From Bremerella sp. JC817 (GTDB lineage Bacteria > Planctomycetota > Planctomycetia > Pirellulales > Pirellulaceae): 64,000 nucleotides of DNA. The notes beneath the pieces are model-generated. The model was not told the DNA's origin. It saw nothing but the letters and a program-made list of their open reading frames with translations, and did no database searches. The position numbers were made by a program, and so were the translations under genes. Positions 1 to 7,849 of the stretch are shown in pieces (positions within the stretch are counted from its first letter, which is position 1; each line of letters begins with the position of its first letter). The stretch spans positions 62,001 to 126,000 of the forward strand of contig NZ_JBFEFG010000247.1 of assembly GCF_040718835.1 (NCBI RefSeq), in the 5' to 3' direction.

Positions 1-575
1 TCCGCTTGGCGGCCTGGATGAAGGCGACCGATACCCGCGTGCTGAGTCTGCTGATGTGGGACATCGACAGCGAAGAGGCTCAGCGTGCCTATCAAACATT
101 GGCCCGACGCATGCCAGACCTGGTCGGGATAATCGCGATCGAGTACTCGCCGTACGAAGGAGGCGAGGGCAGGGTGTTTTGGGTCGACAACGGTCAGGGG
201 AGCCAGCTGCCGGTGATGACCTGTCGTTATGCCTTGTGGGCTCAAAGCAATCGGCCGAACACTGGTTCACCAAGCGAAGTCGCGGCGATGGTTCGTCGCG
301 ATCTGACGGCAGCAACCAAGCCCGAAGATCAACTCGCTTGGACGATCGTTCATGCGTGGTCGTGGTTTCGTGATGCCAACCGACCAGAGGAGGAAGAAGT
401 GCGGCAGCAAGGTGCCGAACGACGTGGAGCCCGGCGTGGGCATGTGGTTGCTCATTGGTGCCAGGAGAAGCTGGGAGACGACGTTCGTCCGGTCTCGATC
501 GAAGAACTGCTCTGGCGGCTTCGCATGGCGAAAGACCCCGAGCGAACCCGTCAGGCGATTCAATCGGAAGAGTAG
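1..575 (+). CDS. C-terminal part of a hypothetical protein, possibly GxGYxYP glycoside-hydrolase-like
   Basis: The frame is open from the first base, so the true start lies upstream of the window; about 190 residues are visible. The fragment contains a YSPYEGGEGRVFWVDNG stretch, then LPVMTCRYALW, and an acidic, Arg-rich tail ending QAIQSEE. No catalytic motif is visible. The order 'AAWMKATDTRV ... LPVMTCRYALW ... VSIEELLWRLRM' reminds me of the C-terminal end of GxGYxYP putative glycoside hydrolases, but the signature itself would lie upstream and cannot be checked here. The last 16 bases overlap the end of the convergent hydrolase gene. Function is therefore open. Confidence 0.6.
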   Translation, partial: RLAAWMKATDTRVLSLLMWDIDSEEAQRAYQTLARRMPDLVGIIAIEYSPYEGGEGRVFWVDNGQGSQLPVMTCRYALWAQSNRPNTGSPSEVAAMVRRDLTAATKPEDQLAWTIVHAWSWFRDANRPEEEEVRQQGAERRGARRGHVVAHWCQEKLGDDVRPVSIEELLWRLRMAKDPERTRQAIQSEE

Positions 576-1561
576 CTCTTCACAGAATGCCGCTTGGTGG
601 CGTCTTCTTCGGCGGAGATCGCTTCGTGTTGCGTTTCGGCATCTTCGTCGCTGCCGGCGGCCAAATCACCACGAAAGACTTCCTCCCAAAACTCGATTGC
701 TCGCTGTTCGTATTCTTCAGGACGCGTATGCCAGCAGTTTGCGTGAGAGGCCCCATTCACTTTCCAGAATGTCTTGGGAGGTCCAGCCGAATCGTATACA
801 GTTTGCGAGGTGTCCTCCGGGAAGAGCTGATCTTCTTCCGCATCGATAATAAAGATCGGCCGAGGCGAGATCTCTTTGACCGCCGTGCGAGGTTCCACCA
901 GACGCAGTTTCGTACCGAGCGACCAGTCGACGATTGTCCGCAGGAATCCACCAATCAAATTGCGAGGAGCGCGGGTTAGCTTGTTCGCGACATGTCCCAA
1001 CATGATGGTCATGGAAACGAAGGGACTTTCAGCCAGCACACCTCGAATATCACGATCTTTCGCGGCAGCCATAATTACACACGCGGCGCCGAGCGAAAGC
1101 CCATGCAGACCTACCAATCGTGGGTCGACTCCTGGCTGGCGGCGTATCCAATCGACGGCATGTAGCACGTCACGCCATTCGAGAAAGCCGAGGGTCGAAA
1201 ATCCCCCTTCGCTATCGCCACGCCCACGGTTGTCGTACAGCAGGACGCTGTAGCCAGCGCGGTATAAGTACGAAACGTGTGGCATCATTTCAAGCGAAGG
1301 GCCATCGATGCCATGCACGACAACGATCGCTTTGTCACTGGAACCTTGCCAGAATCTTCCACGCAGCATCGTTGATTTTTCGCCGGAGAACTCCACACGC
1401 TGCGGTGCAGGTAGCGAGAAGTTGCGGGGACGATAAGGATCGACGATTTCGCCCGCCTTGTAGGTCCCGCTGAGCAGCTTGCGAACGAGGATCCGTATTC
1501 CCGCTGCAAACCCAATCAAGACGACCGTTAAAATAGCGGACGTTATCCAGATTCCGTTCAT
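560..1561 (-). CDS. Membrane-anchored alpha/beta hydrolase
   Basis: A 333-residue alpha/beta-hydrolase. An N-terminal hydrophobic segment (about residues 5-29) probably anchors it in the membrane with the hydrolase domain outside. Visible elements are the oxyanion strand VVVHGIDG (about 80-87), the nucleophile elbow G-L-S-L-G-A with Ser156, an acidic strand FIIDAEEDQLFP (about 250), and a late GASH with the likely catalytic His. The C-terminal 35 residues are acidic and low in complexity (EDAETQHEAISAEEDA). Family members include thioesterases, peptidases and lipases, and the substrate cannot be told from sequence. The gene starts 9 bases after the YiiX-like gene stops on the same strand, so the two are probably cotranscribed. 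Confidence 0.82.
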   Translation of the reverse strand: MNGIWITSAILTVVLIGFAAGIRILVRKLLSGTYKAGEIVDPYRPRNFSLPAPQRVEFSGEKSTMLRGRFWQGSSDKAIVVVHGIDGPSLEMMPHVSYLYRAGYSVLLYDNRGRGDSEGGFSTLGFLEWRDVLHAVDWIRRQPGVDPRLVGLHGLSLGAACVIMAAAKDRDIRGVLAESPFVSMTIMLGHVANKLTRAPRNLIGGFLRTIVDWSLGTKLRLVEPRTAVKEISPRPIFIIDAEEDQLFPEDTSQTVYDSAGPPKTFWKVNGASHANCWHTRPEEYEQRAIEFWEEVFRGDLAAGSDEDAETQHEAISAEEDATKRHSVKSYSSD

Positions 1562-1570
1562 GATCGCTCT

Positions 1571-2215
1571 TTAATTGACGCGGACCGGCGCGATACTACC
1601 GTCGGTGCGGGCAACCGGTTCGAACAGTTCGTCGGACTCGAATAGTTCCTGAGGCGTGATCATGCCTGGCTGCTGTTCGAGAACACCGTTGCCGTCATAC
1701 TCAGGCTGAGATTTCAAGCAATACGCCCCGAGAGCGCTGCAGAGCCAGCGGCTGTCGTCTTCGATTAGTGAATCGACCGCCCGGTTCGCTTCTTCCGAGG
1801 TCAGCCAATTGACGATCCAGCCGAAGAAGTTCTTCTGCAACGCAAGATTGGCCGTGGTGGTGTAGTCGAAGTCGGTCCCGAGTTGTTCTTCCGCCGTCTC
1901 CGCGATGCGATCGGCCAGATCCGCCGTCAAACCTTTTGGCTTACGGAAGATGACGTAGCGGTCGTCCTTCGGCCAGTACTCGACGCTCAGCTTCGAGCGG
2001 ACAACCCCCTTGGGATACGCCGCTTCGACGCATTCGTCTTCGCCGGTAACTACAAAAACGTGCGAAACCGTGACGTCCGAAATCTGTTTCCACTGTTGAA
2101 CCTGAGCAATACCCTTCGAGAACCAACTGCCGGCATGATTAAAGCCGATCCAGCCGCGTTCGTAGTCTTGCCCATACGTTGCCGGTGTTGTGTTGAAAAT
2201 CTTAATGGGTGCCAT
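1571..2215 (-). CDS. YiiX-like permuted NlpC/P60-type hydrolase (putative)
   Basis: A 214-residue protein without signal peptide. The pattern SHVFVV (His52), ECVEAAYP (Glu63) and a later WLCSALGAYCL (Cys159) matches the permuted papain-like fold of YiiX/DUF830 proteins, in which the histidine precedes the cysteine. Such proteins are amidases or peptidases, sometimes acting on cell wall or lipids. The start is an ATG with only a weak AGGA two bases upstream. It precedes the alpha/beta hydrolase by 9 bases and follows mscL at a 37-base gap, so all three may form one minus-strand unit. The fold assignment rests on motif spacing only. Confidence 0.6.
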   Translation of the reverse strand: MAPIKIFNTTPATYGQDYERGWIGFNHAGSWFSKGIAQVQQWKQISDVTVSHVFVVTGEDECVEAAYPKGVVRSKLSVEYWPKDDRYVIFRKPKGLTADLADRIAETAEEQLGTDFDYTTTANLALQKNFFGWIVNWLTSEEANRAVDSLIEDDSRWLCSALGAYCLKSQPEYDGNGVLEQQPGMITPQELFESDELFEPVARTDGSIAPVRVN

Positions 2216-2252
2216 GGTCCTATGTTAAACTCAAAAACGGGTGACATGGTTG

Positions 2253-2759
2253 TTAGGTTGCCGCGCCTTGCCCTGCTTCCAGTGCCGGTAGTTCCGCTGT
2301 GCAATGAGCGCAACGCGTTGCCCGGTAAGGAATCGTCGACAAGCAGTAAGGGCACTTCTTGTTTTCAGGGTCGCCTGGTTCCGGCTTCTGACCACCGAAG
2401 GTGTCTTCCAGCCTCTTATCGAGCTGGTTCACCATGCGGATGAGCAGAAACATGGCGAAAGCGACGAGCAAAAACGAGATGATATTGTTGATGAACAGCC
2501 CGTAGTTGATCGTCGTCAGACCAGCGGCTTGGGCCTGGGCCAGCGTCGTGATCGATGGATCTGTTTCCTTCTGGTTCAACACAAGGAACAAGTCGGAGAA
2601 ATCGCTGCTGCCCAAAACGTAGCCAAGCGGAGGCATGATGACATCACTCACCAGGCTCTTGGCCACCGAAGTAAATGCGGCGCCGACCGTGAAGCCGACT
2701 GCCATGTCCATCAAGTTTCCCCGCAGCGCAAACTTCTTAAAGTCGCTGATCACCCCCAT
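2253..2759 (-). CDS. mscL: Large-conductance mechanosensitive channel MscL with C-terminal zinc ribbon
   Basis: MscL forms a pentameric inner-membrane pore that opens on osmotic downshock. The N-terminus DFKKFALRGNLMDMAVGFTV is the classic S1/TM1 gate segment; TM2 is at about residues 88-110. Family members are usually 130-150 residues. This one is 168 because the last 35 residues carry two CxxC knuckles, CPYC (136-139) and CAHC (150-153), which should bind zinc. I chose the ATG at 2759 because GAGGA lies 8 bases upstream and MGVISDF matches the family start, although the frame is open further 5'. The likely role is osmotic protection; the zinc ribbon suggests a cytoplasmic contact or sensor. 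Confidence 0.93.
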   Translation of the reverse strand: MGVISDFKKFALRGNLMDMAVGFTVGAAFTSVAKSLVSDVIMPPLGYVLGSSDFSDLFLVLNQKETDPSITTLAQAQAAGLTTINYGLFINNIISFLLVAFAMFLLIRMVNQLDKRLEDTFGGQKPEPGDPENKKCPYCLSTIPYRATRCAHCTAELPALEAGQGAAT

Positions 2760-2910
2760 GGTGCGCATCCTCGTTACGGCATGTGATTGTTGTACGTTGC
2801 AAAGGTGCAACTCTCATGCCATTTTGGGCAAGATATGCCGGCCCCGACAATGCGAATGCGGCTTATCTACGGATAAAACCGGCGATTGGCTCGGTTTGCG
2901 GGTGTTTCGC

Positions 2911-3327
2911 TCAATAACCGTGATCGAACGATTGCTGAACACTCGGTCGCATTAAAACCAAAATGGTGAAGACGCCCAGGACCGTTCCCAGGGGAAACAT
3001 CAAACAGGTGGCACCAGCTACCACCATGCAAGCCGTGTAATTCCGACGCTTCGGAAGCAGCATCGCAATCAACAAGTTGCCGACGATCATGATCAGGTTG
3101 ATGCCCATCAGCACCAGGATGAAGAGCATGAAGACCGCGCCAAAGGGACGCATCGCTTCCGGCTGCGGTCCCCCAGAAGTAAACGCTAAGACGAACAACA
3201 ACTGAATTCCCAACACGATCAAGCCCAGGACGTCGAACGCCGCCATCACGTAATAAAAGATCGACAGCATCTTCAAGTGCTGCTCGTCGTTGGAGTCGAC
3301 TTCGGGGCTTGGGTTGCTGATTTCCAT
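2911..3327 (-). CDS. Small multi-pass membrane protein, unknown function
   Basis: A 138-residue protein with three long hydrophobic stretches (about 20-50, 60-92 and 100-128), so three to four membrane helices. The N-terminus EISNPSPEVDSNDEQHL is acidic and polar, and the C-terminus RPSVQQSFDHGY is short and soluble. The ATG at 3327 gives a normal polar lead-in; the frame extends 12 codons upstream to 3363. No family motif is recognised. The planctomycete habit of a short polar tail followed by helices is seen in several other genes here. It sits alone, about 150 bases from mscL on the same strand. Confidence 0.7.
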   Translation of the reverse strand: MEISNPSPEVDSNDEQHLKMLSIFYYVMAAFDVLGLIVLGIQLLFVLAFTSGGPQPEAMRPFGAVFMLFILVLMGINLIMIVGNLLIAMLLPKRRNYTACMVVAGATCLMFPLGTVLGVFTILVLMRPSVQQSFDHGY

Positions 3328-3428
3328 GAACGCTTGTCGGCGAAGAGTAGTAGTTAGGTGCACTTACCGCGAGCAACCATCGCTGAGTTGGCGATGATTG
3401 CCAAGGCTGATTGGCGGGGCGAAGTGGT

Positions 3429-4367
3429 TTAGTGCATTTCCGTTTCAACCACACCGATGCCACCACGATAGTAACTGAACGTGACGTTCGGGTGATCGGC
3501 CAGCAGCGAAATCGGAACGCTGGTGTCGGCGATCCCTTTGCTGATCATCAAGGCGGACAGCCGAATGCCGAACGGATTGTCGTGATGCCCTGGGTGCCAG
3601 ATCGAAACGCGTTCTGCTTTCCAGGTTTCTTTTGGTCCGACGGTGCAGGCCCGAGTTGGGACCATTGGTACGTATCCACCCCCGCTCGTACGAGCGTTCT
3701 GAATAACAGTCATCGGATGCAAGTCGGTCACGCGCGTCCCGAGGGCTCGGTACACTTGTGGCGGCGGCGGAGCGTCGACGTAATCTCCTTCGCGTTTGGG
3801 GGGATCGTTGAAGGCCCAGTGTTTGACTTCGCCCTGGCCTCCTTGCATCACGACGCAGCGGATGTCGTCGTAAGAACCGGAATACGCATCGAGGTCACCG
3901 GTCGGGAAGTGCAGATTCGCTTCTGGAATTGCCAGCTTGGAATCGATACGGTCAAAGCAAAGGTCTTTGTCTGCCTTAGCGAATGACAACGGAAAGTCGA
4001 CCGCGACTGGAATGTCGTTCGCGTCGACCCATTCGTCCATGCCCCAGAAGTGAGCGTCGTGCTTCTTGAGGTTGAGCCTCAGGGCGTTAACCATCCGCGC
4101 GACGAGCGGCAACTGTTCGGTCGGGCCAATCGGACCACAGATGCCGCAAGGATTGTCAGGCGTGCTTTGCTGCCAGGCTTCGATGTATTCGAGGGCTTCG
4201 GCGCAGTAAAGCTCTTCCAGCGTATCGAAGATACGAACCTCGAAGCCGGGACGCGAGAGCTGCAGCAGATCGTCGGCGGTCAGTTTGGCGGCATCGGCCA
4301 ACAGGTGTTCGTCCAGCGTTGTGTAGTCCCACCACTGCGGTGCCACTTTGCTAATCGGTCGGGCCAT
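3429..4367 (-). CDS. Glucosamine-6-phosphate deaminase/isomerase-like protein with altered active site
   Basis: A 312-residue NagB/6-phosphogluconolactonase-fold protein. Matching elements are the HFWGMDEWV segment (the MDEY region of NagB), the loop [14 protein letters not shown], and the late [17 protein letters not shown], which resembles the family's 'VPxxALTVG'. In true NagB the loop reads GxGxDGHIAFNEP; here the Asp is Val, the following Gly is Lys, and the Glu after Asn is Asp, while His is kept. Ordinary deaminase chemistry is therefore doubtful. It lies 48 bases downstream of a PIG-L deacetylase on the same strand, suggesting joint work on an amino sugar. The ATG at 4367 has an AGGAA about 6 bases upstream. 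Confidence 0.78.
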   Translation of the reverse strand: MARPISKVAPQWWDYTTLDEHLLADAAKLTADDLLQLSRPGFEVRIFDTLEELYCAEALEYIEAWQQSTPDNPCGICGPIGPTEQLPLVARMVNALRLNLKKHDAHFWGMDEWVDANDIPVAVDFPLSFAKADKDLCFDRIDSKLAIPEANLHFPTGDLDAYSGSYDDIRCVVMQGGQGEVKHWAFNDPPKREGDYVDAPPPPQVYRALGTRVTDLHPMTVIQNARTSGGGYVPMVPTRACTVGPKETWKAERVSIWHPGHHDNPFGIRLSALMISKGIADTSVPISLLADHPNVTFSYYRGGIGVVETEMH

Positions 4368-4415
4368 CGTCGATTCCTTGCGTCTGGAGGAGGGAGGTTG
4401 TCAGCGGAGGCGGCA

Positions 4416-5165
4416 TCAGGGGAGAAGTTCTGCGAGCAAGTCGTTCTGCGGAAACGCATGTCCGCGATGTTGCCGAAACGACTCGGCGTAGGGCTTATGG
4501 ATCAACTCGCCACGTTGGGCGGAATGCCGCTTCATGGCGTCGATATATTCGTCCATGCCGTGATGGGCCCGTAACCATTCACGCTGCGAAGCATGGCAGG
4601 CGAGCATCTCGGCTTTGGTTTCGATCACCTCCGACACATCGATTGTCACTGTTGGCGTGACCATCTCGCCGGTGTAGGGATTCTTGCCTTCGATCGGATC
4701 GGCGTAGTAGAGGTGCGGAATATGGGCATCGGCCGGCAAGGGCAGTGTCGAAGCGTTCGGAATCGGAAAGCTGAACGCGGCGCTGCGAGCCAAAAGATGG
4801 GTTTGTTCGTGATCGAGCATGTAGTCTTCGCGCGGGTGCGTGATCACCAGGTGCGGACCGATCTGACGAAAGAGATTGATTGCCTTGCGGTTGGTCTCTT
4901 GGCTGAAGACGACATTCACGTCTGGCTCGGCCAGCGAGTGATAGGTGCCGCCGATCAGTGTCGCCGCGTCGCTGCCTTCCTGTTTGCGAATCGCGGCAAT
5001 TTCTTCACGCGAAAGCTTATCCGAGCCGCAGTCGCCATTGGCCGAAGTCGCGATGTGCACCTCCCAGCCCAGCGATGCGAGGCGAATCAGAACGCCCCCG
5101 CACAAGATCTCGGCGTCGTCAGGATGGGCCATGAAACAAAGGACAACGGGCTTGGCTGGGCTCAA
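4416..5165 (-). CDS. PIG-L family (LmbE-like) zinc N-acetyl-sugar deacetylase
   Basis: A 249-residue PIG-L/LmbE protein that would remove an acetyl group from an N-acetyl-glucosamine-type sugar using a metal ion. The signature AHPDDAEILCGG at the N-terminus supplies the metal-binding His and Asp, and THPREDYMLDHEQTH supplies the second His. The start is an unusual TTG at 5165 with GGGAG about 6 bases upstream; the next in-frame ATG (5132) would cut into the HPDD strand. No signal peptide, so it acts in the cytoplasm. It is followed by the NagB-like gene, consistent with a deacetylation-then-deamination pair. Confidence 0.85.
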   Translation of the reverse strand: MSPAKPVVLCFMAHPDDAEILCGGVLIRLASLGWEVHIATSANGDCGSDKLSREEIAAIRKQEGSDAATLIGGTYHSLAEPDVNVVFSQETNRKAINLFRQIGPHLVITHPREDYMLDHEQTHLLARSAAFSFPIPNASTLPLPADAHIPHLYYADPIEGKNPYTGEMVTPTVTIDVSEVIETKAEMLACHASQREWLRAHHGMDEYIDAMKRHSAQRGELIHKPYAESFRQHRGHAFPQNDLLAELLP

Positions 5166-5318
5166 GGATCGCTCCCGGTCAACAATTCAGGAAGGTAGTC
5201 GCAGGAAGGGGGCCAGGACGGCGCGATGGAGGTGGCCAAAGTTTACCAAATGAATAGGCGATCGCCGAAAAGAATTTTCAGGTGTCCGGCAAAAAGAAGT
5301 TCGCAGGGCACGCGCATG

Positions 5319-5348
5319 AAAAAAGGCCCTGATTTACCAGGGCCTTTT
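5319..5348 (-). terminator. Intrinsic terminator of prc
   Basis: An 11-bp perfect stem (AAAAGGCCCTG paired with CAGGGCCTTTT) with a 6-base loop lies 33 bases past the prc stop codon. On the minus strand it is followed by an unbroken run of T. Confidence 0.85.
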
Positions 5349-5381
5349 CGCGTTTCAAGAGATGGCGATCGTCGGGCGAAC

Positions 5382-7511
5382 CTAGTTGTTCGCGGCGACC
5401 TTCTGCTGTTCGAGCAGCTTGACGTAGTCTTCGGTGATCCGAATGACTTCGTCGAAGTAGTAATCGCGATCAACGATCTCGTTAGGATCTTTATCCTCAG
5501 AGTTCACGAGGCTTTCGATTTCCTTTTCCCGTTCGCTCAGGGCTTCATATTCCGCCATGAACTTCTTCTGGTTCAGATCGACCTGTTTCTTGTCTTTCTG
5601 TTCCAGGTAGGTGCCGATCATCTTGTTCAGCTTGGCGAAGTCTTCGGAAGACTGCACCCGCTGCTGCGACAAGCGATTCAGCTCGGTCACGATCGGAGTC
5701 GCGTTGGCATTGCTCTTCGGGAACTCGGTGGTGCGGACCGTATCGAACGGAACCGGGTAATCGAGGTCACCTTCAGCAATGTCCATGTTGGCGGTCAACG
5801 CTGGCAGTGGGACGTCGGCTTCGACACCCTTGAGCTGCGTGCTCTTGCCGCTTGGGCGATAGAACTTCTGTAGCGTGATCTTCAAAGCACCCAACGATGG
5901 AGGATTGACCGGGTTGGCACCCATCAGTTCTTCGCGACCCAAATCGAGCAGCGTTTGAACGGTACCCTTACCGTGGGTTTGTTCGTCACCGACAACGATA
6001 CCACGACCGTAGTCCTGGATGGCACCGGCCAGAATTTCGCTGGCACTTGCACTCATCTTGCTGGTCAGCACGACCAGTGGGCCATCCCACAGCATGCCGC
6101 GGTTGATGTCCTTGTAAGGATGCACGTTGTTCTCGGCATCTTTGACCTGAACAACCGGGCCTTCGTCGATGAACAAACCGGTCAAGTCGATCGCTTCGGT
6201 GAGGCTACCACCACCGTTGCGTCGCAGGTCGAGCACAACCGCCTCGACACCCTTGATGCGGAAGTCGGCCAGCAGACGAGCGACGTCGACCGTGCTTCGC
6301 TTGACGTTCGGTTTTTGGGAACGAGCCGCTTCCATGTCCAAGTAGAACGATGGCAGGTCGATCCAACCGATCTTCATCTTGCGACCATCTGGCGTGGTGG
6401 CGTCGATCACTTCACCACGAGCTTCGCTATCGGTCAGGGCAACCTTGGCGCGGGTGATGTTGTAGATCTTGGTCTCGCCTTTACCCTTCTTCTTCACGCC
6501 AAGGCGAACAATCGAGTTCGCCTTGCCGCGAATCAGATCGACCACGTCGTTCAGCTTCATGTCGACCACGTCGACCATTTCACCATCGGTGCCCTGGCCC
6601 ACGCTGACGATCACGTCTTCTGGTTCGAGCTTTTCTTCGGCGTTCTTTTTGCCGTGCTTGTCAGCCGCACCGCCTGGGATGACCTTCGAGACCTTGCAAT
6701 AGCCATCCTCCGACAGCAGGGCAGCCCCGATGCCTTCCAGGTTCAATCGCATCTGGATGTTGAAGTTCTCCAGCGTGCCTGGCGACATGTAAGTCGTGTG
6801 CGGATCGTACGACGAAGTGATCGACGTCAGGAAGACCTCCAGCAGTTCGTCTTCGCTGGTCTGGGCGATTCGACGAGCGTAGCTGTGATAACGCTTGCCG
6901 ATTCGTTCCTTGGCTTCTTCCAAGGTCTTGCCATCAGCCATTTGCGACAGCAGGTCGTACTTCAGACGCTTACGCCAGCGATCGGTCGCTTCGGCGTCGT
7001 TGGCTGGGTAATCAACCTTATCGCCGTCGGTCACAAACACTTCGTCATCGTCGAAGTTGAAGTTGTGGTCGGCCAGCAACTTGTCGACCGTTTCGACACG
7101 CTGCAGGGTACGCTGGATAAAGCGATCGTATACTTTGTGGGCGAACTCGGTGTTACCGCTGCGGATCTGGTCGTCCAGCAAGTTGCGGTTCACGGCGAAT
7201 TCAGCGACGTCCTGCTGGGTGAAGTACAACTTCAGCGGATCCCAGAACTTCAGGAACTTGTCGAAGGCACGCTGGGAGATCGTATCGTCCAGCGGCATGT
7301 TCGAGAGATGATCACGAAGAAGCAGTCGCGAAACCATTCGCGAGATGTGACGTTCCGGCAGGTGCCGGTTCTGACCTGCTAGCGGCCCTTGGGCAGGCGC
7401 GTCCTTGGGAGCCAAGGAGGCTGCGACCAATGCGGCAAATGTAGCAATTACGGTGAATAGGAAGAACGCGGGATGGCGCAAATGTGTCCAATTCCGTCGA
7501 ACGTTTGCCAT
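5382..7511 (-). CDS. prc: Carboxy-terminal (tail-specific) processing protease, S41 family
   Basis: A 709-residue periplasmic serine protease of the Prc/Tsp class, which degrades or trims proteins from their C-termini. A signal anchor lies at about residues 12-35, followed by the long Tsp N-terminal helical domain, a PDZ domain near 250-340 (IGAALLSEDGYCKV...GGAADKHG), the S41 core near 370-540 and the DUF3340-like tail. SASASEILAGAIQDYGRG carries the catalytic Ser, and THGKGTVQ the catalytic Lys. Length and domain order match E. coli Prc (about 680). AAGGAA lies 6 bases upstream of the ATG. The gene is monocistronic, with its own terminator, and is divergent from the FHA-sigma54 regulator. 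Confidence 0.93.
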   Translation of the reverse strand: MANVRRNWTHLRHPAFFLFTVIATFAALVAASLAPKDAPAQGPLAGQNRHLPERHISRMVSRLLLRDHLSNMPLDDTISQRAFDKFLKFWDPLKLYFTQQDVAEFAVNRNLLDDQIRSGNTEFAHKVYDRFIQRTLQRVETVDKLLADHNFNFDDDEVFVTDGDKVDYPANDAEATDRWRKRLKYDLLSQMADGKTLEEAKERIGKRYHSYARRIAQTSEDELLEVFLTSITSSYDPHTTYMSPGTLENFNIQMRLNLEGIGAALLSEDGYCKVSKVIPGGAADKHGKKNAEEKLEPEDVIVSVGQGTDGEMVDVVDMKLNDVVDLIRGKANSIVRLGVKKKGKGETKIYNITRAKVALTDSEARGEVIDATTPDGRKMKIGWIDLPSFYLDMEAARSQKPNVKRSTVDVARLLADFRIKGVEAVVLDLRRNGGGSLTEAIDLTGLFIDEGPVVQVKDAENNVHPYKDINRGMLWDGPLVVLTSKMSASASEILAGAIQDYGRGIVVGDEQTHGKGTVQTLLDLGREELMGANPVNPPSLGALKITLQKFYRPSGKSTQLKGVEADVPLPALTANMDIAEGDLDYPVPFDTVRTTEFPKSNANATPIVTELNRLSQQRVQSSEDFAKLNKMIGTYLEQKDKKQVDLNQKKFMAEYEALSEREKEIESLVNSEDKDPNEIVDRDYYFDEVIRITEDYVKLLEQQKVAANN

Positions 7512-7849
7512 GATATTTCCTTATCGCAAGTCGTGAGCGTAGTTTGAGCGATTAGCAGATTTGGGGGTATGCAGGAAGGTCATCCACTATCGTATAGGGC
7601 TGGGCAACTCCACTCAAGGTGAATGCTGGCTACCCTCTAGGATCGACAATCTTCTATCGATACGTCCAACAACCCACAAAAGTTGGCTGGGTTACGGATC
7701 AATTCCTGGCTTTTCCCTACCGTTTTTCGTGACCCGACTGGCAGGTTGAAGCGTAAATTCCATAAGATAAGTCAGGTGCAAAGTTTAGTCGCAAACTCCA
7801 CGGTCACATACCGTAAGTGGGGTAATACGGGGAAGTCTCGGCCAAGCTG
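7512..7849. other. Divergent intergenic region, no gene
   Basis: A stretch of 338 bases between prc (minus) and the FHA-sigma54 activator (plus). It must hold both promoters. I see no credible small gene, no strong repeat and no clear -24/-12 sigma-54 promoter. Confidence 0.5.

Noticed and set aside
5955..7382. Long open frame (475 codons) antisense to prc
   Set aside because: It lies wholly inside a clear protease gene. Open antisense frames are expected at this GC and codon usage, and no motif or ribosome site supports it.
7561..7749. 62-codon frame between prc and the FHA regulator
   Set aside because: Short, starts without a ribosome site and lies in a divergent promoter region.
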